DNA of 64,000 nucleotides, from contig NZ_CP040428.1 in assembly GCF_005671395.1 (NCBI RefSeq), positions 3,844,001 to 3,908,000 on the forward strand, read 5' to 3'. The stretch is from Jejubacter calystegiae (lineage in GTDB: Bacteria; Pseudomonadota; Gammaproteobacteria; Enterobacterales; Enterobacteriaceae). The position numbers were made by a program, and so were the translations under genes. Shown piece by piece: positions 36,178 through 48,056 of the stretch. The notes under the pieces are model-generated. The model was not told the origin of the DNA and searched no databases. It was given only the letters and a program-made list of their open reading frames with translations. Every line of letters begins with the position of its first letter. Position 1 is the stretch's first letter.

Positions 36178-36238
36178 ACGCAGGTTGCCCCGCTATCGTC
36201 ACCGACAAGCGTTGCCTCATACGCCAGACGATACTGCT
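36149..36238. repeat. 90-bp direct repeat, copy B
   Basis: 87 of 90 bases equal to 32217-32306. It spans the last codons of the MocR gene (plus) and of the epimerase gene (minus), so this is the native location and copy A derives from it. Confidence 0.9.
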
Positions 36239-37159
36239 CCAGGCCCTGGACAAATGAGGGACGACGAGTCTGCCAACCGGTTACGCGACGAATTTTGTCA
36301 GAGTCGACCCACTGCCAGAAATTGGCCAGGCCGTGAGCGGAGTTAAAGTGATCTATCTTTCCCTGCTCCGGGGAAACAAACTGTAGCGCCAGCCCGTAAC
36401 TGCGGGCCAGGGCTTCGCCAATTTGCCGTGCCGTCTCATAGCGGGCATTCGAGATGTTAAACACCTGATTCACAACCTGACTTCGGTCAGGATGTTCCGC
36501 CAGCATGACGTAGGCTTCTGCGCAATCATCCACGTGGCAGGCGTGCATGACGGCATTGGGATCGGCCATCAGCGAGAGCGTGCCCTGACTATTCGCCGCC
36601 AGGCAGAAAAGCGCGCCGTAATAGCTCGATGAGTGCCCATAGACAATAGTCGGGCGTAATATCACGACATCAAAGGGCGTCCGGCGCTTATCAAGAAGGT
36701 TGCTGCACAGGTTGCTACGGGGGATCAGCACATCCGGCGGATTTATCGGGCTATTTTCGCTATGAGGAGCCAGCGCCGGATCGCTATGCTTTTCGCTCAT
36801 CCTGCCGTAATCTTTGCATCCGCTGGAAAACATCACAAGAGTACGGACGCCCAGGGCCTCACTGGATGCAACAAGCGCATCCATCATGGTACGAACTTTA
36901 GCAAGATGCCCGGCGGCGTCATGCTGATTTCGGTGTTCGACACGATGACATCGAACGCCACATCGCTTATCTGCGCCATAAAGGTGAGATTTTCCGGAGA
37001 GCCGACAACGGGAAATATCTCCTGCCGGGCCAGTTCCTGGGCCAACTCAGGGCGTCGAATCAACCCATAGACTTTCCACCCGGCCCGGCTGAAAGCCTTT
37101 GCAACCGCATTGCCGATATAACCGTTAGCTCCGGTGACCAGAACGTTTTTTTGATTCAT
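36174..37159 (-). pseudogene. NAD-dependent epimerase/dehydratase gene with a one-base frameshift
   Basis: The 5' frame (37159 to 36884) starts with NVLVTGANGYIGNAVAKAF, the Rossmann GxxGxxG motif, and ends after SNTEISM. The other frame (to 36174) continues the protein: upstream of its first Met it reads HDAAGHLAKVRTMMDALVAS, and then contains MFSSGCKDYG and RPTIVYG. Inserting one C between 36923 and 36924 (AGC-CAT-GAC on the minus strand) restores one protein of about 328 residues. Either a recent null mutation or a sequencing error. Divergent from a LysR gene, which probably regulated it. Confidence 0.8.
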
Positions 37160-37198
37160 GTGGTTCTCCTTAAATGGATTACGCCGTCATTGCTTGTG

Positions 37199-37221
37199 TA
37201 TGGCACAGCATGCATGCCATA
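37199..37221. promoter_or_regulatory. LysR-type operator candidate
   Basis: TATGGCA (37199-37205) and TGCCATA (37215-37221) form exact 7-bp arms with a 9-bp spacer, between the epimerase pseudogene and the LysR gene, 84 bp before the LysR start. Confidence 0.6.
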
Positions 37222-37305
37222 TTTTTCTTCAATAACAGCCTAACGCTTTAATTAGGGAATTTGCGTCCCCAGACCGGGGCGTAACCCTGCAAGGTGGGAG
37301 TAAAG

Positions 37306-38211
37306 ATGGAAAAGCTGGCGGATATCGGAGCATTACAGGCCTTTGTGGCCGTTGCTGACAGCGGTTCATTTGTGGAGGGAGCGCGGCGGGTTGGCCTTTC
37401 CCGCTCTGCGGTGGGTAAATCTATTGCGCGACTTGAAGAGTTGCTGGGAGTCCGGCTGCTTCACCGAACCACCCGCAGGATCGGCCTGACGGCGGATGGA
37501 CAACTTTTTCTTCCTAAGGCAATGCAGATCCTGACCGACCTGGAAGAAGCGCAGACAGAGATTCAACGCGCCGGGGCAGTCCCCCACGGCGTTTTGCGGC
37601 TAACGGCGACCGAAGCTTACGGACGTCAGGTGATTCTGCCCATTGTGGCAAGTTTCCTTGAGCGCTGGCCAACGGTTTCTGCGGAAACTCAGTTTACCGA
37701 TCGCGTCATCGATATTGTGGAAGAAGGATACGACGTTGCCATTCGCTTTGGCGCCCCTTCCGTATCGTCCGATCTTATTATGCGTGTGGTGGCTCGCTCG
37801 TCCGCACAGCTATGCGCCTCCCCCGATTACCTGGCCCGCCGGGGAACGCCAGAGTCGATTGACGAGCTGGCGAATCATCAACAACTGGTATCCGGCTCGC
37901 GCCACCACCAGCGCACATGGATTCTTCAGACCCGCGCAGGCTCCCCTGTTTCCGTTGCCATAAAACCTTTTCTGCTCAGCGATAACGCCAGCGCGCTGCG
38001 CGATGCCGCGCGATCGGGACTGGGTATCGCCTGTCTGCCACGATTTTTGATTGAACGGGATATTGAGCAAGGGATATTGCGGCCCGTACTGGCGGAATAT
38101 TCAACGGCGGAATTTCCTGTCTGCGTGGTTTACCCCACCCGCCGCCAGCTTTCTCCCAGGGTCAGGCATTTTATTGACTGGCTGGTCGCGCAGCTTAGTC
38201 CGTCAGTGTAG
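37306..38211 (+). CDS. LysR-family transcriptional regulator
   Basis: 301 residues. The HTH reads FVEGARRVGLSRSAVGKSIA near residue 25; the effector domain follows, including RTTRRIGLTADGQLFLP. It is of the subgroup often found divergent from oxidoreductase or SDR genes. The start at 37306 (MEKLADIGA) has GGGAG five bases upstream; the GTG at 37294 overlaps that site. Probable regulator of the frameshifted epimerase gene. Confidence 0.87.
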   Translation: MEKLADIGALQAFVAVADSGSFVEGARRVGLSRSAVGKSIARLEELLGVRLLHRTTRRIGLTADGQLFLPKAMQILTDLEEAQTEIQRAGAVPHGVLRLTATEAYGRQVILPIVASFLERWPTVSAETQFTDRVIDIVEEGYDVAIRFGAPSVSSDLIMRVVARSSAQLCASPDYLARRGTPESIDELANHQQLVSGSRHHQRTWILQTRAGSPVSVAIKPFLLSDNASALRDAARSGLGIACLPRFLIERDIEQGILRPVLAEYSTAEFPVCVVYPTRRQLSPRVRHFIDWLVAQLSPSV

Positions 38212-38349
38212 CGTCACGCCCTGGACGACTGGCAGCGAAACGCCTGCTTTTGTCCGGCACGATCGATAACCAGGGGAATATGCCCGGTTCTCCCCATATC
38301 GACATCAGCGCGGGAAGTGCTGCCCTTTTCCGTACGCTGAAACGTCATA

Positions 38350-38371
38350 ATGCGGGTATCCGCATCTTTTT
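38350..38371 (+). terminator. Terminator downstream of the LysR gene
   Basis: ATGCGG (38350-38355), loop GTAT, CCGCAT (38360-38365), then CTTTTT. A short 6-bp stem with a T-run, 139 bp after the LysR stop. Confidence 0.55.
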
Positions 38372-38440
38372 ATGGGTTTGACGGTCAATGATGTAAAAAA
38401 CACGTTAAAAAAATAATTCCTTGTCTGCGAAAGAGGTTAT

Positions 38441-39196
38441 TTAAACGCGGATAACCAATAAGCCCAGTTTTTCAAGCTGCCTGAGGATAGCTTCATCGGC
38501 CTGTTTTCCGGTAATCACCAGGTCTATTTCCCCTGCCTGGCTGAACAGCATCCCGGCGCGTTCACCCACTTTGCTGCTATCGACCAGTACCGCGAGTTTA
38601 CCGACGACGTTAAGCATTTTTTGCTCCGCCATCGCCGTCAGCATATCGGTTTTATACAGCCCTTCAGTGGTTAGCCCTTTGCCGCTGGTAAACATCCAGT
38701 GCCCGGCATACAGGCTGTTTTCGCTGCCCTGCGGACTCAGGGTGATAGAGTGGCTGCGGTTATACTGCCCGCCCATAATGATGACACTGTCGTGTTCCTG
38801 ATCGATAAGATAGTTGGCCAGCGGCAGATAGTTAGTAATGATCTGTACGGGTTTACCGCACAGCTCCTGCCCAAGCAGGAAGGCGGTAGAGCCACAGTTA
38901 ATGACGATGCTTTCGCCGGGATTCACCAACTGCGAAGCCGCATGCGCAATCCGCACTTTCTCATCGTGGTTTTGCGCCTGATGAATATTCAGTGGTGACC
39001 AGCGTGGGCGCTGCTCGCTGATGGCTTCTGCGCCGTTGCGGACTTTTTTCAGCTTGCCGCTTTCGTCGAGTTTATTGATATCGCGTCGAGCCGTCGCCGG
39101 AGAAATTCCCAGCCGGGAAATCATCTGCTCCACGGTGACAAATCCCGTTTGTGCCAGCAAATCCAGTAAAATTTGATGTCTTTGCGCTTCCGTCAT
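38441..39196 (-). CDS. ulaR: DeoR-family repressor of the ascorbate regulon, UlaR
   Basis: 251 residues, the E. coli UlaR length. N-terminal DeoR helix-turn-helix ([20 protein letters not shown]) and a sugar-phosphate sensing C-terminal domain ([27 protein letters not shown]). UlaR represses ulaG and ulaABCDEF and is released by L-ascorbate 6-phosphate. The start at 39196 (MTEAQRHQ) matches the E. coli protein; the TTG two codons earlier is only an in-frame extension. Same orientation as ulaG, 118 bp downstream of it. Confidence 0.95.
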   Translation of the reverse strand: MTEAQRHQILLDLLAQTGFVTVEQMISRLGISPATARRDINKLDESGKLKKVRNGAEAISEQRPRWSPLNIHQAQNHDEKVRIAHAASQLVNPGESIVINCGSTAFLLGQELCGKPVQIITNYLPLANYLIDQEHDSVIIMGGQYNRSHSITLSPQGSENSLYAGHWMFTSGKGLTTEGLYKTDMLTAMAEQKMLNVVGKLAVLVDSSKVGERAGMLFSQAGEIDLVITGKQADEAILRQLEKLGLLVIRV

Positions 39197-39314
39197 GAGC
39201 AAATCCGATTAAAAGTGATAAGCAAAGATAATATTTGAAATCAGGTGAAAATACTAATGCTGGCGGAGATAATTTCCGGCAGGCGGTCAACGATTACCGC
39301 CTGCCGGAGAAGCA

Positions 39315-40379
39315 TTACAGGAAGGACTTGAAGGGCAGATCCGGTTCTATGGTGAAGCAGTCATCGAATCCGCGCGGATAGTGGTATTCGAAGTTGTCTT
39401 TATCCAGCGGCCAGGTAAATTTCCCGCCAACCTGCCAGATAAAAGGCTTAAAGCCATATTTCAGCCGGTTTTTTTTCATTTCCCACAGAGCTCGGATTTC
39501 CTGCGGATCGGCCTGGAAGTTTGACCAGATATCGTGGTGGAGCGGAATAACCACTTTGGTATTCAGCGACTCGGCCATGCGCAGGATATCGGCGCTGGTC
39601 ATTTTGTCGGTAATACCGCGCGGATTTTCACCGTAGGAACCCAGCGCCACGTCGATCTGATGCTCGTTACCGTGCTTCGCATAGTAATTTGAATAGTGAG
39701 AATCGCCGCTATGGTAGAGGTTGCCGCCCGGCGTTTTGAATAGGTAGTTCACCGCGCGCTGATCCATTCCGTCAGGCAGTACGCCCGCGGCTTTTTGATC
39801 CGCAGGTAAGGTGATCAGGGCGGTACGGTCAAAAGCGTCGAGCGCGTGAATTTCAACATCTTTTATTTTTACGACATCGCCCGGTTTTATCACGATGCAG
39901 CGCTCTTTCGGCACGCCCCAGCTAATCCACAGGTCGACGCAGGTTTGCGGGCCGATAAACGGTACGTCATCGGCGCAGTTCTGCATCACGGCGGCAGCCA
40001 CGTTCACATCAATATGGTCATTATGATCGTGGGTAGAGAGCACGGCGTCGATCTGGCGAATGGCGAACGGATCCAGAACAAAGGGAGTGGTGCGCAGATT
40101 TGGCTGGAGCTTTTTCACGCCCGCCATGCGCTGCATCTGGTGGCCTGTTTTCATCAGCGGGTTGCCGTGGCTTTGCTTGCCGGTACCACACCAGAAATCG
40201 ACGCAGATATTGGCCCCGTCTTCGGATTTCAGCCAGATGCCCGTACAACCCAACCACCACATGGCAAAGGTGCCAGGCGCTACCTGCTCTTGTTCAATTT
40301 CTTCATTCAGCCAGCTACCCCACTCAGGAAAAGTATTCAGGATCCATGATTCACGGGTGATGGTTTGCACTTTACTCAT
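39315..40379 (-). CDS. ulaG: L-ascorbate-6-phosphate lactonase UlaG
   Basis: 354 residues, as in E. coli. Metallo-beta-lactamase fold, Mn-dependent; the metal motif is [12 protein letters not shown] near residue 115 (HxHxDH). Opens L-ascorbate 6-phosphate to 3-keto-L-gulonate 6-phosphate in the cytoplasm, the first step after uptake. GAGGGG precedes the ATG. Divergent from ulaA across a 365-bp control region. Confidence 0.96.
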   Translation of the reverse strand: MSKVQTITRESWILNTFPEWGSWLNEEIEQEQVAPGTFAMWWLGCTGIWLKSEDGANICVDFWCGTGKQSHGNPLMKTGHQMQRMAGVKKLQPNLRTTPFVLDPFAIRQIDAVLSTHDHNDHIDVNVAAAVMQNCADDVPFIGPQTCVDLWISWGVPKERCIVIKPGDVVKIKDVEIHALDAFDRTALITLPADQKAAGVLPDGMDQRAVNYLFKTPGGNLYHSGDSHYSNYYAKHGNEHQIDVALGSYGENPRGITDKMTSADILRMAESLNTKVVIPLHHDIWSNFQADPQEIRALWEMKKNRLKYGFKPFIWQVGGKFTWPLDKDNFEYHYPRGFDDCFTIEPDLPFKSFL

Positions 40380-42145
<1,766 letters not shown>

Positions 42146-42157
42146 GGGGTTTTGACT

Positions 42158-42463
42158 ATGACCGTACGTATTCTGGCTGTATGTGGCAACGGGCAAGGGA
42201 GTTCCATGATCATGAAGATGAAGGTGGATCAGTTTTTGACCCAGTCAAATATCGATCACACGGTGAACAGTTGCGCGGTAGGTGAATACAAAAGTGAATT
42301 GAGCGGCGCGGATATCATCATCGCTTCCACTCATATCGCCGGGGAGATTAGCGTCACCGGCAACAAATACGTGGTAGGCGTGCGCAACATGCTGTCGCCT
42401 GCGGATTTTGGTCCAAAACTTCTGGAAGTGATCAAAGAACATTTCCCCCTGGATGTGAAGTAA
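42158..42463 (+). CDS. ulaB: PTS ascorbate-specific EIIB, UlaB
   Basis: 101 residues, as in E. coli. Small cytoplasmic phosphocarrier; the phosphorylated cysteine is in [10 protein letters not shown] near residue 9. Passes phosphate from UlaC to the sugar at UlaA. The start at 42158 (MTVRILAV) is preferred to the TTG at 42152; AAGGGG overlapping the ulaA stop is the ribosome binding site. Confidence 0.96.
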   Translation: MTVRILAVCGNGQGSSMIMKMKVDQFLTQSNIDHTVNSCAVGEYKSELSGADIIIASTHIAGEISVTGNKYVVGVRNMLSPADFGPKLLEVIKEHFPLDVK

Positions 42464-42472
42464 GGACGCCAC

Positions 42473-42940
42473 ATGAAATTACGTGATTCACTGGTAGAGA
42501 ATAACTCCATTCTTTTACAGGCCGATGCCGGTACCTGGCAGGAGGCCGTAGAGCTGAGCGTTGATTTGTTAGTAAAAGCCGACGTGGTAGAGCCGCGCTA
42601 CTACCAGGCCATTCTGGATGGCGTAGCTCATCATGGCCCCTATTTTGTGATAGCTCCCGGCCTGGCGATGCCGCACGGACGCCCGGAAGAAGGGGTCAAG
42701 AAAACCGGATTTGCGCTGGTCACGCTAAAAACTCCGCTGGTTTTTAATCACGAGGATAACGACCCGGTCGACATCCTGATCACCATGGCGGCCGTTGATG
42801 CCAATACCCATCAGGAAGTGGGCATCATGCAGATCGTCAACCTGTTTGAAGATGAAGCCAACTTCGACCGTTTACGCGCCTGCCGTACCGCGCAGGAAGT
42901 GCTGGATTTAATTGATAACGCCACGGCAGCGGCTGTTTAA
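42473..42940 (+). CDS. ulaC: PTS ascorbate-specific EIIA, UlaC
   Basis: 155 residues (E. coli 154). EIIA domain of the mannitol/fructose type with the phospho-histidine in [15 protein letters not shown] near residue 67. Accepts phosphate from HPr. AAGGA precedes the ATG; 9 bp after ulaB. Confidence 0.95.
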   Translation: MKLRDSLVENNSILLQADAGTWQEAVELSVDLLVKADVVEPRYYQAILDGVAHHGPYFVIAPGLAMPHGRPEEGVKKTGFALVTLKTPLVFNHEDNDPVDILITMAAVDANTHQEVGIMQIVNLFEDEANFDRLRACRTAQEVLDLIDNATAAAV

Positions 42941-42953
42941 AAGGAATAGCAAA

Positions 42954-43604
42954 ATGTCATTACCTATGTTGCAGGTTGCACTGGATAACCAATCAATGTC
43001 TTCCGCATATGAAACGACGCGCCTGATTGCTGAAGAAGTGGACATTATTGAAGTCGGCACCATTCTCTGCGTGGCTGAGGGCGTACGCGCCGTTCGCGAC
43101 CTGAAGGCGCTCTATCCCAACAAAATCGTGCTGGCGGACGCCAAAATTGCCGATGCCGGTAAAATCCTCTCCCGCATGTGCTTTGAGGCCAACGCCGACT
43201 GGGTGACCGTGATCTGCTGCGCGGACATCAACACCGCCAAAGGCGCGCTGGACGTGGCGAAAGAGTTTAACGGTGACGTGCAGATTGAACTGACCGGCTA
43301 CTGGACCTGGGAACAGGCACAGGAGTGGCGTGAAGCAGGCATTCAGCAAGTAGTCTATCACCGTAGCCGCGATGCGCAGGCCGCTGGCGTGGCGTGGGGT
43401 AAAGCGGATATCAGCGCTATCAAACGCCTGTCCGACATGGGCTTTAAAGTCACCGTCACCGGCGGCCTGGCGCTGGAAGACCTGCCTCTGTTCCAGGGGA
43501 TCCCAATTTATGTCTTTATCGCCGGTCGCAGCATTCGTGATGCGGCCTCTCCGGTAGAAGCCGCACGGCAGTTTAAGCGTTCTATCGCCCAGTTGTGGGG
43601 TTAA
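42954..43604 (+). CDS. ulaD: 3-keto-L-gulonate-6-phosphate decarboxylase UlaD
   Basis: 216 residues, as in E. coli. TIM-barrel enzyme of the orotidine-phosphate decarboxylase suprafamily; the DxKxxD motif is [12 protein letters not shown] near residue 62. Decarboxylates 3-keto-L-gulonate 6-phosphate to L-xylulose 5-phosphate, Mg-dependent. AAGGAA lies before the ATG; the ORF start at 42912 overlaps ulaC and is rejected. Confidence 0.95.
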   Translation: MSLPMLQVALDNQSMSSAYETTRLIAEEVDIIEVGTILCVAEGVRAVRDLKALYPNKIVLADAKIADAGKILSRMCFEANADWVTVICCADINTAKGALDVAKEFNGDVQIELTGYWTWEQAQEWREAGIQQVVYHRSRDAQAAGVAWGKADISAIKRLSDMGFKVTVTGGLALEDLPLFQGIPIYVFIAGRSIRDAASPVEAARQFKRSIAQLWG

Positions 43605-43613
43605 GGAGCGGCT

Positions 43614-44468
43614 ATGTTGTCGAAACAAATACCGCTCGGTATTTATGAGAAAGCACTCCCCGCCGGGGAGTGCTGGCTGGAACGGTTAAGGCTGGCGAAA
43701 GAGCTTGGTTTTGACTTCGTCGAAATGTCGGTGGATGAAACCGACGCTCGCCTGGCGCGGCTTGACTGGAGCCGCGAGCAGCGTCTCGCGCTGGTCAGGG
43801 CGATTGCCGAAACCGGGGTACGCGTGCCCTCTATGTGCCTGAGCGCCCATCGGCGCTTTCCGCTCGGTAGCGAAGACGACGCGGTACGTGCACAGGGGCT
43901 GGAAATTATGCGCAAAGCGATTCAGCTGGCGCAGGATGTGGGAATTCGCGTGATCCAGCTGGCGGGCTACGACGTTTATTATCAGGAAGCCAATAACGAG
44001 ACGCGCCGTCGTTTCCGCGACGGGCTGAAAGAGAGCATCGAGATGGCGAGCCGCGCGCAGGTAACGCTGGCGATGGAAATCATGGACTACCCGCTGATGA
44101 ACTCGATCAGCAAGGCGCTGGGCTACGCCCACTACCTGAATAATCCGTGGTTCCAGCTCTATCCGGATATCGGCAACCTTTCCGCATGGGATAACGACGT
44201 GCAGATGGAGCTTCAGGCCGGAATGGGTCATATCGTGGGGGTGCATGTAAAAGACACGAAACCCGGCGTGTTCAAAAATGTGCCATTCGGCGAAGGGGTA
44301 GTGGATTTTGAGTGCTGTTTTGCGACGCTCAAACAGTGCGGCTACTGTGGCCCCTGGCTGATTGAAATGTGGAGCGAAACGGCTGACGATCCGGTCGCGG
44401 AAGTGGCGAAAGCGCGCGATTGGGTGAAGGCGAGGATGGCCAGCGCCGGTCTGGTGGAGGCAGCATAA
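43614..44468 (+). CDS. ulaE: L-xylulose-5-phosphate 3-epimerase UlaE
   Basis: 284 residues, as in E. coli. TIM-barrel sugar-phosphate epimerase with metal-ligand residues in [13 protein letters not shown] near 155, [10 protein letters not shown] near 185 and [13 protein letters not shown] near 210. Converts L-xylulose 5-phosphate to L-ribulose 5-phosphate. GGAG precedes the start. Its TAA shares one base with the ulaF ATG (TAATG). Confidence 0.95.
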   Translation: MLSKQIPLGIYEKALPAGECWLERLRLAKELGFDFVEMSVDETDARLARLDWSREQRLALVRAIAETGVRVPSMCLSAHRRFPLGSEDDAVRAQGLEIMRKAIQLAQDVGIRVIQLAGYDVYYQEANNETRRRFRDGLKESIEMASRAQVTLAMEIMDYPLMNSISKALGYAHYLNNPWFQLYPDIGNLSAWDNDVQMELQAGMGHIVGVHVKDTKPGVFKNVPFGEGVVDFECCFATLKQCGYCGPWLIEMWSETADDPVAEVAKARDWVKARMASAGLVEAA

Positions 44469-45154
44469 TGCAAACGCTAAAACGGCAGGTGTTTGAAGCC
44501 AATATGGATTTACCGCGCTACGGCCTGGTCACTTTTACCTGGGGTAACGTCAGCGCTATCGACCGGGAACGCGGGCTGGTGGCGATTAAGCCCAGCGGGG
44601 TCGCCTACGAGACCATGAAAGCGGACGATATGGTGGTCGTGGATCTGGAGGGGAAAGTGGTCGACGGGCGGTATCGCCCCTCTTCCGATACCGCTACACA
44701 TCTGGCGCTGTATCGCCGCTACCCGAGTCTGGGAGGCGTGGTGCATACCCACTCGACGCACGCAACGGCCTGGGCGCAGGCGGGTCTGGCCATTCCTGCG
44801 CTGGGGACGACCCATGCAGACTACTTCTTTGGCGATATCCCCTGCACCCGGGCGTTGAGCCCCCGGGAAGTGGAAGAGGCTTATGAACTGAACACCGGCC
44901 GCGTGATTATCGAAACGCTGGGCGACGTTGAGCCACTGCATACGCCGGGAATGGTGGTCTATCAGCATGGGCCTTTTGCCTGGGGCAAAGATGCGCACGA
45001 TGCGGTGCATAATGCGGTGGTGATGGAAGAGGTAGCGCGGATGGCGTGGATAGCACGCGCGATCAACCCGCAGCTGAAGCCCATCGATAGCTGGCTGATG
45101 GACAAACACTTTATGCGCAAGCACGGACCAGACGCCTACTATGGGCAAAAGTGA
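44468..45154 (+). CDS. ulaF: L-ribulose-5-phosphate 4-epimerase UlaF
   Basis: 228 residues, as in E. coli. Class II aldolase fold; Zn ligands in [14 protein letters not shown] near residue 95. Converts L-ribulose 5-phosphate to D-xylulose 5-phosphate for the pentose phosphate pathway, the last step of ascorbate use. The start at 44468 overlaps the ulaE stop; an upstream start at 44420 lies within ulaE. GGAGG is nine bases upstream. Confidence 0.95.
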   Translation: MQTLKRQVFEANMDLPRYGLVTFTWGNVSAIDRERGLVAIKPSGVAYETMKADDMVVVDLEGKVVDGRYRPSSDTATHLALYRRYPSLGGVVHTHSTHATAWAQAGLAIPALGTTHADYFFGDIPCTRALSPREVEEAYELNTGRVIIETLGDVEPLHTPGMVVYQHGPFAWGKDAHDAVHNAVVMEEVARMAWIARAINPQLKPIDSWLMDKHFMRKHGPDAYYGQK

Positions 45155-45452
45155 AGCATGTGCTCCGGAGTATTTTTTCTTTATGATTCCTCAACCAGCC
45201 TGCTCCGGAGCCATTGAGTGTATCTACACCGAGAAATATCAAAGGAGCGATATCTGACCCATTGAGTATGAACTTTCTGTATAAACCCACTATCACCGTA
45301 CCGCTGCGTCATGAGGTTCTGGTTATCGGCAGTCTGAATTTTGTAGTCGGGTTAGCCCATGCTGGTTCAGGTTATGTTACAAAAAAGGCCCCGCGTTACG
45401 TCTGAAGCCTTCGGGAATTCAGGCGAATCCAACTCCCCCTCACCCGGTGAAT
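45155..45452. other. Gene-free region between ulaF and treF
   Basis: Two copies of TGCTCCGGAG (about 45162 and 45201), the first followed by a T-run, may help end ula transcription. Two copies of CCATTGAGT lie at about 45212 and 45257. A 63-codon frame (45214-45405, TTG start) has no ribosome binding site and no recognised family; I do not call it a gene. Confidence 0.45.
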
Positions 45453-45463
45453 GCTACGCTTAA
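45453..45463 (+). promoter_or_regulatory. Sigma-S-type -10 element of treF
   Basis: GCTACGCTTAA fits the stationary-phase sigma consensus KCTAYRCTTAA at every position. It lies 59 bp before the treF start. E. coli treF is known to be RpoS-dependent, which agrees. Confidence 0.75.
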
Positions 45464-45522
45464 CAGGTAGCCGGGGCCTTGAGCCCCTGTATGACGACAG
45501 CAGTCCGGAGGTCATTATCACC

Positions 45523-47172
45523 ATGCCCAACCAGAAATTAAACGTTGTGGGAATGTCGGAAGTGGATGCCGAAGAAGAGATTCTGTTTGAGCTCGACCCC
45601 TGCGAATTAAAACTGGATGCCATGATTGAAGCGGAGCCGGAACCGGAGATGATTGAGGGGCTACCGGCCTCCGACGCTCTGACGCCTGCGGATCGCTACC
45701 TGGAACTGTTTGAACATGTGCAGGCGGCGCGCATCTTTGTCGACAGCAAAACCTTTCCCGATTGCGCGCCAAAAATGGATCCGCTTGATATTCTGATTCG
45801 CTACCGTAAGGTTCGCCGCAAACCCGATTTCGATCTGCGCCGCTTTGTGGAGCAGCACTTCTGGATGCCGGAAAGCCATCATAGCGAATACGTCTCTAAC
45901 CCCGATCATTCACTGAAAGAGCATATCGACAGCCTGTGGCCGGTGCTGACCCGGGAGCCGCACGAACATCTGCCCTGGTCATCGCTACTGGCACTGCCTC
46001 AGCCCTATGTGGTGCCCGGAGGCCGTTTCGGCGAGGCCTATTACTGGGACTCCTATTTCACCATGCTGGGGCTGAGCGAAAGCGGTCGCGACGATCTGCT
46101 GCGCTGTATGGCGGATAACTTCGCGTGGATGATTGAAAACTACGGCCATATCCCGAACGGCAATCGCACCTACTATCTGGGACGCTCCCAGCCGCCGGTG
46201 TTCGCGTTGATGGTGGAACTGTTCGAAGAAGACGGCGTACGGGGCGCCCGTCGCTATCTGCCCCATCTGCATATGGAGTACGCCTTCTGGATGGATGGCG
46301 CCGGGTCGCTCTCCCTGAACCAGGCTTACCGCCACGTGGTCTGTATGCCGGATGGCACGCTGCTCAACCGCTACTGGGACGACAGGGACACGCCGCGCGA
46401 CGAATCCTGGCGTGAGGATGTGGAAACCGCCCTGCAGTCCGGGCGCCCTCCCGGCCAGGTCTACCGCGATCTGCGGGCAGGAGCCGCTTCCGGCTGGGAC
46501 TATTCATCACGCTGGCTGCGGGACAGCGACCGGCTGGCCAGCATCCGTACCACCCAGTTTATTCCGGTGGATCTCAACGCCTTTCTCTACAAGCTGGAAA
46601 CCACCATCGCCAATCTGTCGGCGCTGGAGAAGGACAAAGCAACCGAAGCGCAATTCCGCCAGCGGGCGGAGCTAAGGCGCGCCGCTATCACCCGCTATCT
46701 GTGGGACGAAGAGGCGGGCTGCTTCCGCGACTACGACTGGCGCCGCCAGCAGCCGGGCATCTTCTCGGCCGCCGGGATAGTGCCGCTCTACGCCGAACTC
46801 GCCACCCATGCCCAGGCGGAGCGCATGAAAACCGCGGTACAGGAGCGGCTGCTGACCCCCGGAGGCATCCTGGCCACCGAATATCAGACCGGCGAACAGT
46901 GGGATAAACCTAATGGCTGGGCGCCGCTACAGTGGATGGCGATTCAGGGCTTTAAGCGCTACGGTCATGACGATTTGGCGGATGATATCGCCCGCCGCTG
47001 GCTGAAGACCGTCAATCATGTCTATCGCAGCCACCATAAGCTGATTGAAAAATACCATATCGCTGACGCCATGCCCCACGAAGGGGGCGGCGGCGAATAC
47101 CCGCTACAGGACGGTTTTGGCTGGACCAACGGCGTGGTAAGGCGGCTGATTGGCTTATACGGCGAGCCATAA
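45523..47172 (+). CDS. treF: Cytoplasmic trehalase TreF
   Basis: 549 residues, the E. coli TreF length. GH37 enzyme hydrolysing trehalose to two glucoses in the cytoplasm after osmotic stress. The GH37 signatures are present: [15 protein letters not shown] near residue 165 and [14 protein letters not shown] near 460, plus the poly-glycine [16 protein letters not shown]-like end. No signal peptide, which separates it from periplasmic TreA. The start at 45523 (MPNQKLNV) has CCGGAGG upstream; the ORF start at 45451 lies in the promoter. A strong terminator follows. Confidence 0.95.
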   Translation: MPNQKLNVVGMSEVDAEEEILFELDPCELKLDAMIEAEPEPEMIEGLPASDALTPADRYLELFEHVQAARIFVDSKTFPDCAPKMDPLDILIRYRKVRRKPDFDLRRFVEQHFWMPESHHSEYVSNPDHSLKEHIDSLWPVLTREPHEHLPWSSLLALPQPYVVPGGRFGEAYYWDSYFTMLGLSESGRDDLLRCMADNFAWMIENYGHIPNGNRTYYLGRSQPPVFALMVELFEEDGVRGARRYLPHLHMEYAFWMDGAGSLSLNQAYRHVVCMPDGTLLNRYWDDRDTPRDESWREDVETALQSGRPPGQVYRDLRAGAASGWDYSSRWLRDSDRLASIRTTQFIPVDLNAFLYKLETTIANLSALEKDKATEAQFRQRAELRRAAITRYLWDEEAGCFRDYDWRRQQPGIFSAAGIVPLYAELATHAQAERMKTAVQERLLTPGGILATEYQTGEQWDKPNGWAPLQWMAIQGFKRYGHDDLADDIARRWLKTVNHVYRSHHKLIEKYHIADAMPHEGGGGEYPLQDGFGWTNGVVRRLIGLYGEP

Positions 47173-47174
47173 TA

Positions 47175-47214
47175 AAAATAAGCGGCGTGGCCTGATTGCC
47201 GCGCCGCTTATTTT
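47175..47214 (+). terminator. Terminator of treF
   Basis: AAAATAAGCGGCG (47175-47187) pairs exactly with CGCCGCTTATTTT (47202-47214), 13 bp with an inner loop that can pair further. Starts 2 nt after the treF stop. Confidence 0.9.
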
Positions 47215-47438
47215 ATTCCCCTGCCCTTTCCCCGCTTTTATACAAAAAATGGCATAAAAGACAATAAGTGCGGTCATCAGCCAAAGGCGATAAAAATAGC
47301 ATCAACAGAACATCAACGCCCGGGCATTAAAATTCAATACCATCACAAAATGTTAAACCTGAACCTGCCGCGCGTTACAAAATAAATACATCAACACCCG
47401 GATGATGTATCAATTAAAAAAGAAAGCAGAAGGTAATC

Positions 47439-47981
47439 ATGATGAAAAAAATAACTTACGTATCCGCTATGGCCCTGGCGCTGGCATTAGGTTCCGTCTC
47501 AGTATCCGCAAATGCCGCAGCCGGTGATAGCAGCGCTTCATTAAGCTATGCGCAAAGCCACTTTAACCACAGCCACGGCGATGACGCCAAGGGCGCCCAG
47601 TTGCAGTACCGCTATGAGTTCGACGATAACTGGGGGTTGATGAGCGGTATTACCTATACCGGTAGCTCCTTTAGCGACAGCGCCCGCCATGGCGCAGGTG
47701 ATGGACACGGTAACCACCACTACTTTTCGGTAAAAGCGGGTCCGACCTATCGTATTAATGACTGGGTCAGCGTCTATGGCGATATCGGTTATGGCTATGC
47801 GCGCAGTAAATATAATACCGCGCATAAACACAGCACCAGCGATGACTCCCTGTTTATTTACGGCGCAGGCTTGCAGTTTAACCCTTATCAGGACTGGGTT
47901 ATTGATGCCGGTTATGAATACGGCGCCGCAGGCGATATTCAGGTTGGCACATGGAATGTGGGTGTAGGTTACCGTTTCTGA
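47439..47981 (+). CDS. OmpX/Ail/Lom-family outer-membrane beta-barrel protein
   Basis: 180 residues: a signal peptide (cleavage after SANA, about residue 26), then eight predicted strands and a C-terminal VGVGYRF with the terminal Phe required for outer-membrane insertion. Typical size for OmpX/Ail. The loops between strands are unusually rich in His, Gly and Asp (NHSHGDD; RHGAGDGHGNHHY; AHKHSTSDD), which could bind metal or mediate adhesion. Start at 47439 or the second Met at 47442; AGAAGG lies upstream. Stands alone with its own terminator. Confidence 0.83.
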   Translation: MMKKITYVSAMALALALGSVSVSANAAAGDSSASLSYAQSHFNHSHGDDAKGAQLQYRYEFDDNWGLMSGITYTGSSFSDSARHGAGDGHGNHHYFSVKAGPTYRINDWVSVYGDIGYGYARSKYNTAHKHSTSDDSLFIYGAGLQFNPYQDWVIDAGYEYGAAGDIQVGTWNVGVGYRF

Positions 47982-48000
47982 TAATTTAAGTCGTATTAAT

Positions 48001-48032
48001 AAAAAGGCAGGCGGTGTATGGTCTGCCTTTTT
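48001..48032 (+). terminator. Terminator of the OmpX-like gene
   Basis: AAAAAGGCAG (48001-48010) pairs with CTGCCTTTTT (48023-48032), a 10-bp stem ending in T residues, 20 bp after the stop. Confidence 0.85.
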
Positions 48033-48056
48033 ATTTATCTGGATAACAGGTAATAA

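Noticed and set aside
32217-36238. Calling the 90-bp repeats attL/attR of an integrative element
   Set aside because: No integrase, excisionase or tRNA gene is present; a recombination scar explains the data as well.
38214-38348. 44-codon minus-strand frame (MTFQRTEKGSTSRADVD...) after the LysR gene
   Set aside because: Protein-like in parts (TGHIPLVIDRAGQKQAF) but no ribosome binding site, and it directly follows a hairpin. Possibly a gene remnant; not enough to call.
45214-45405. 63-codon plus-strand frame upstream of treF
   Set aside because: TTG start, no ribosome binding site, no recognised family.
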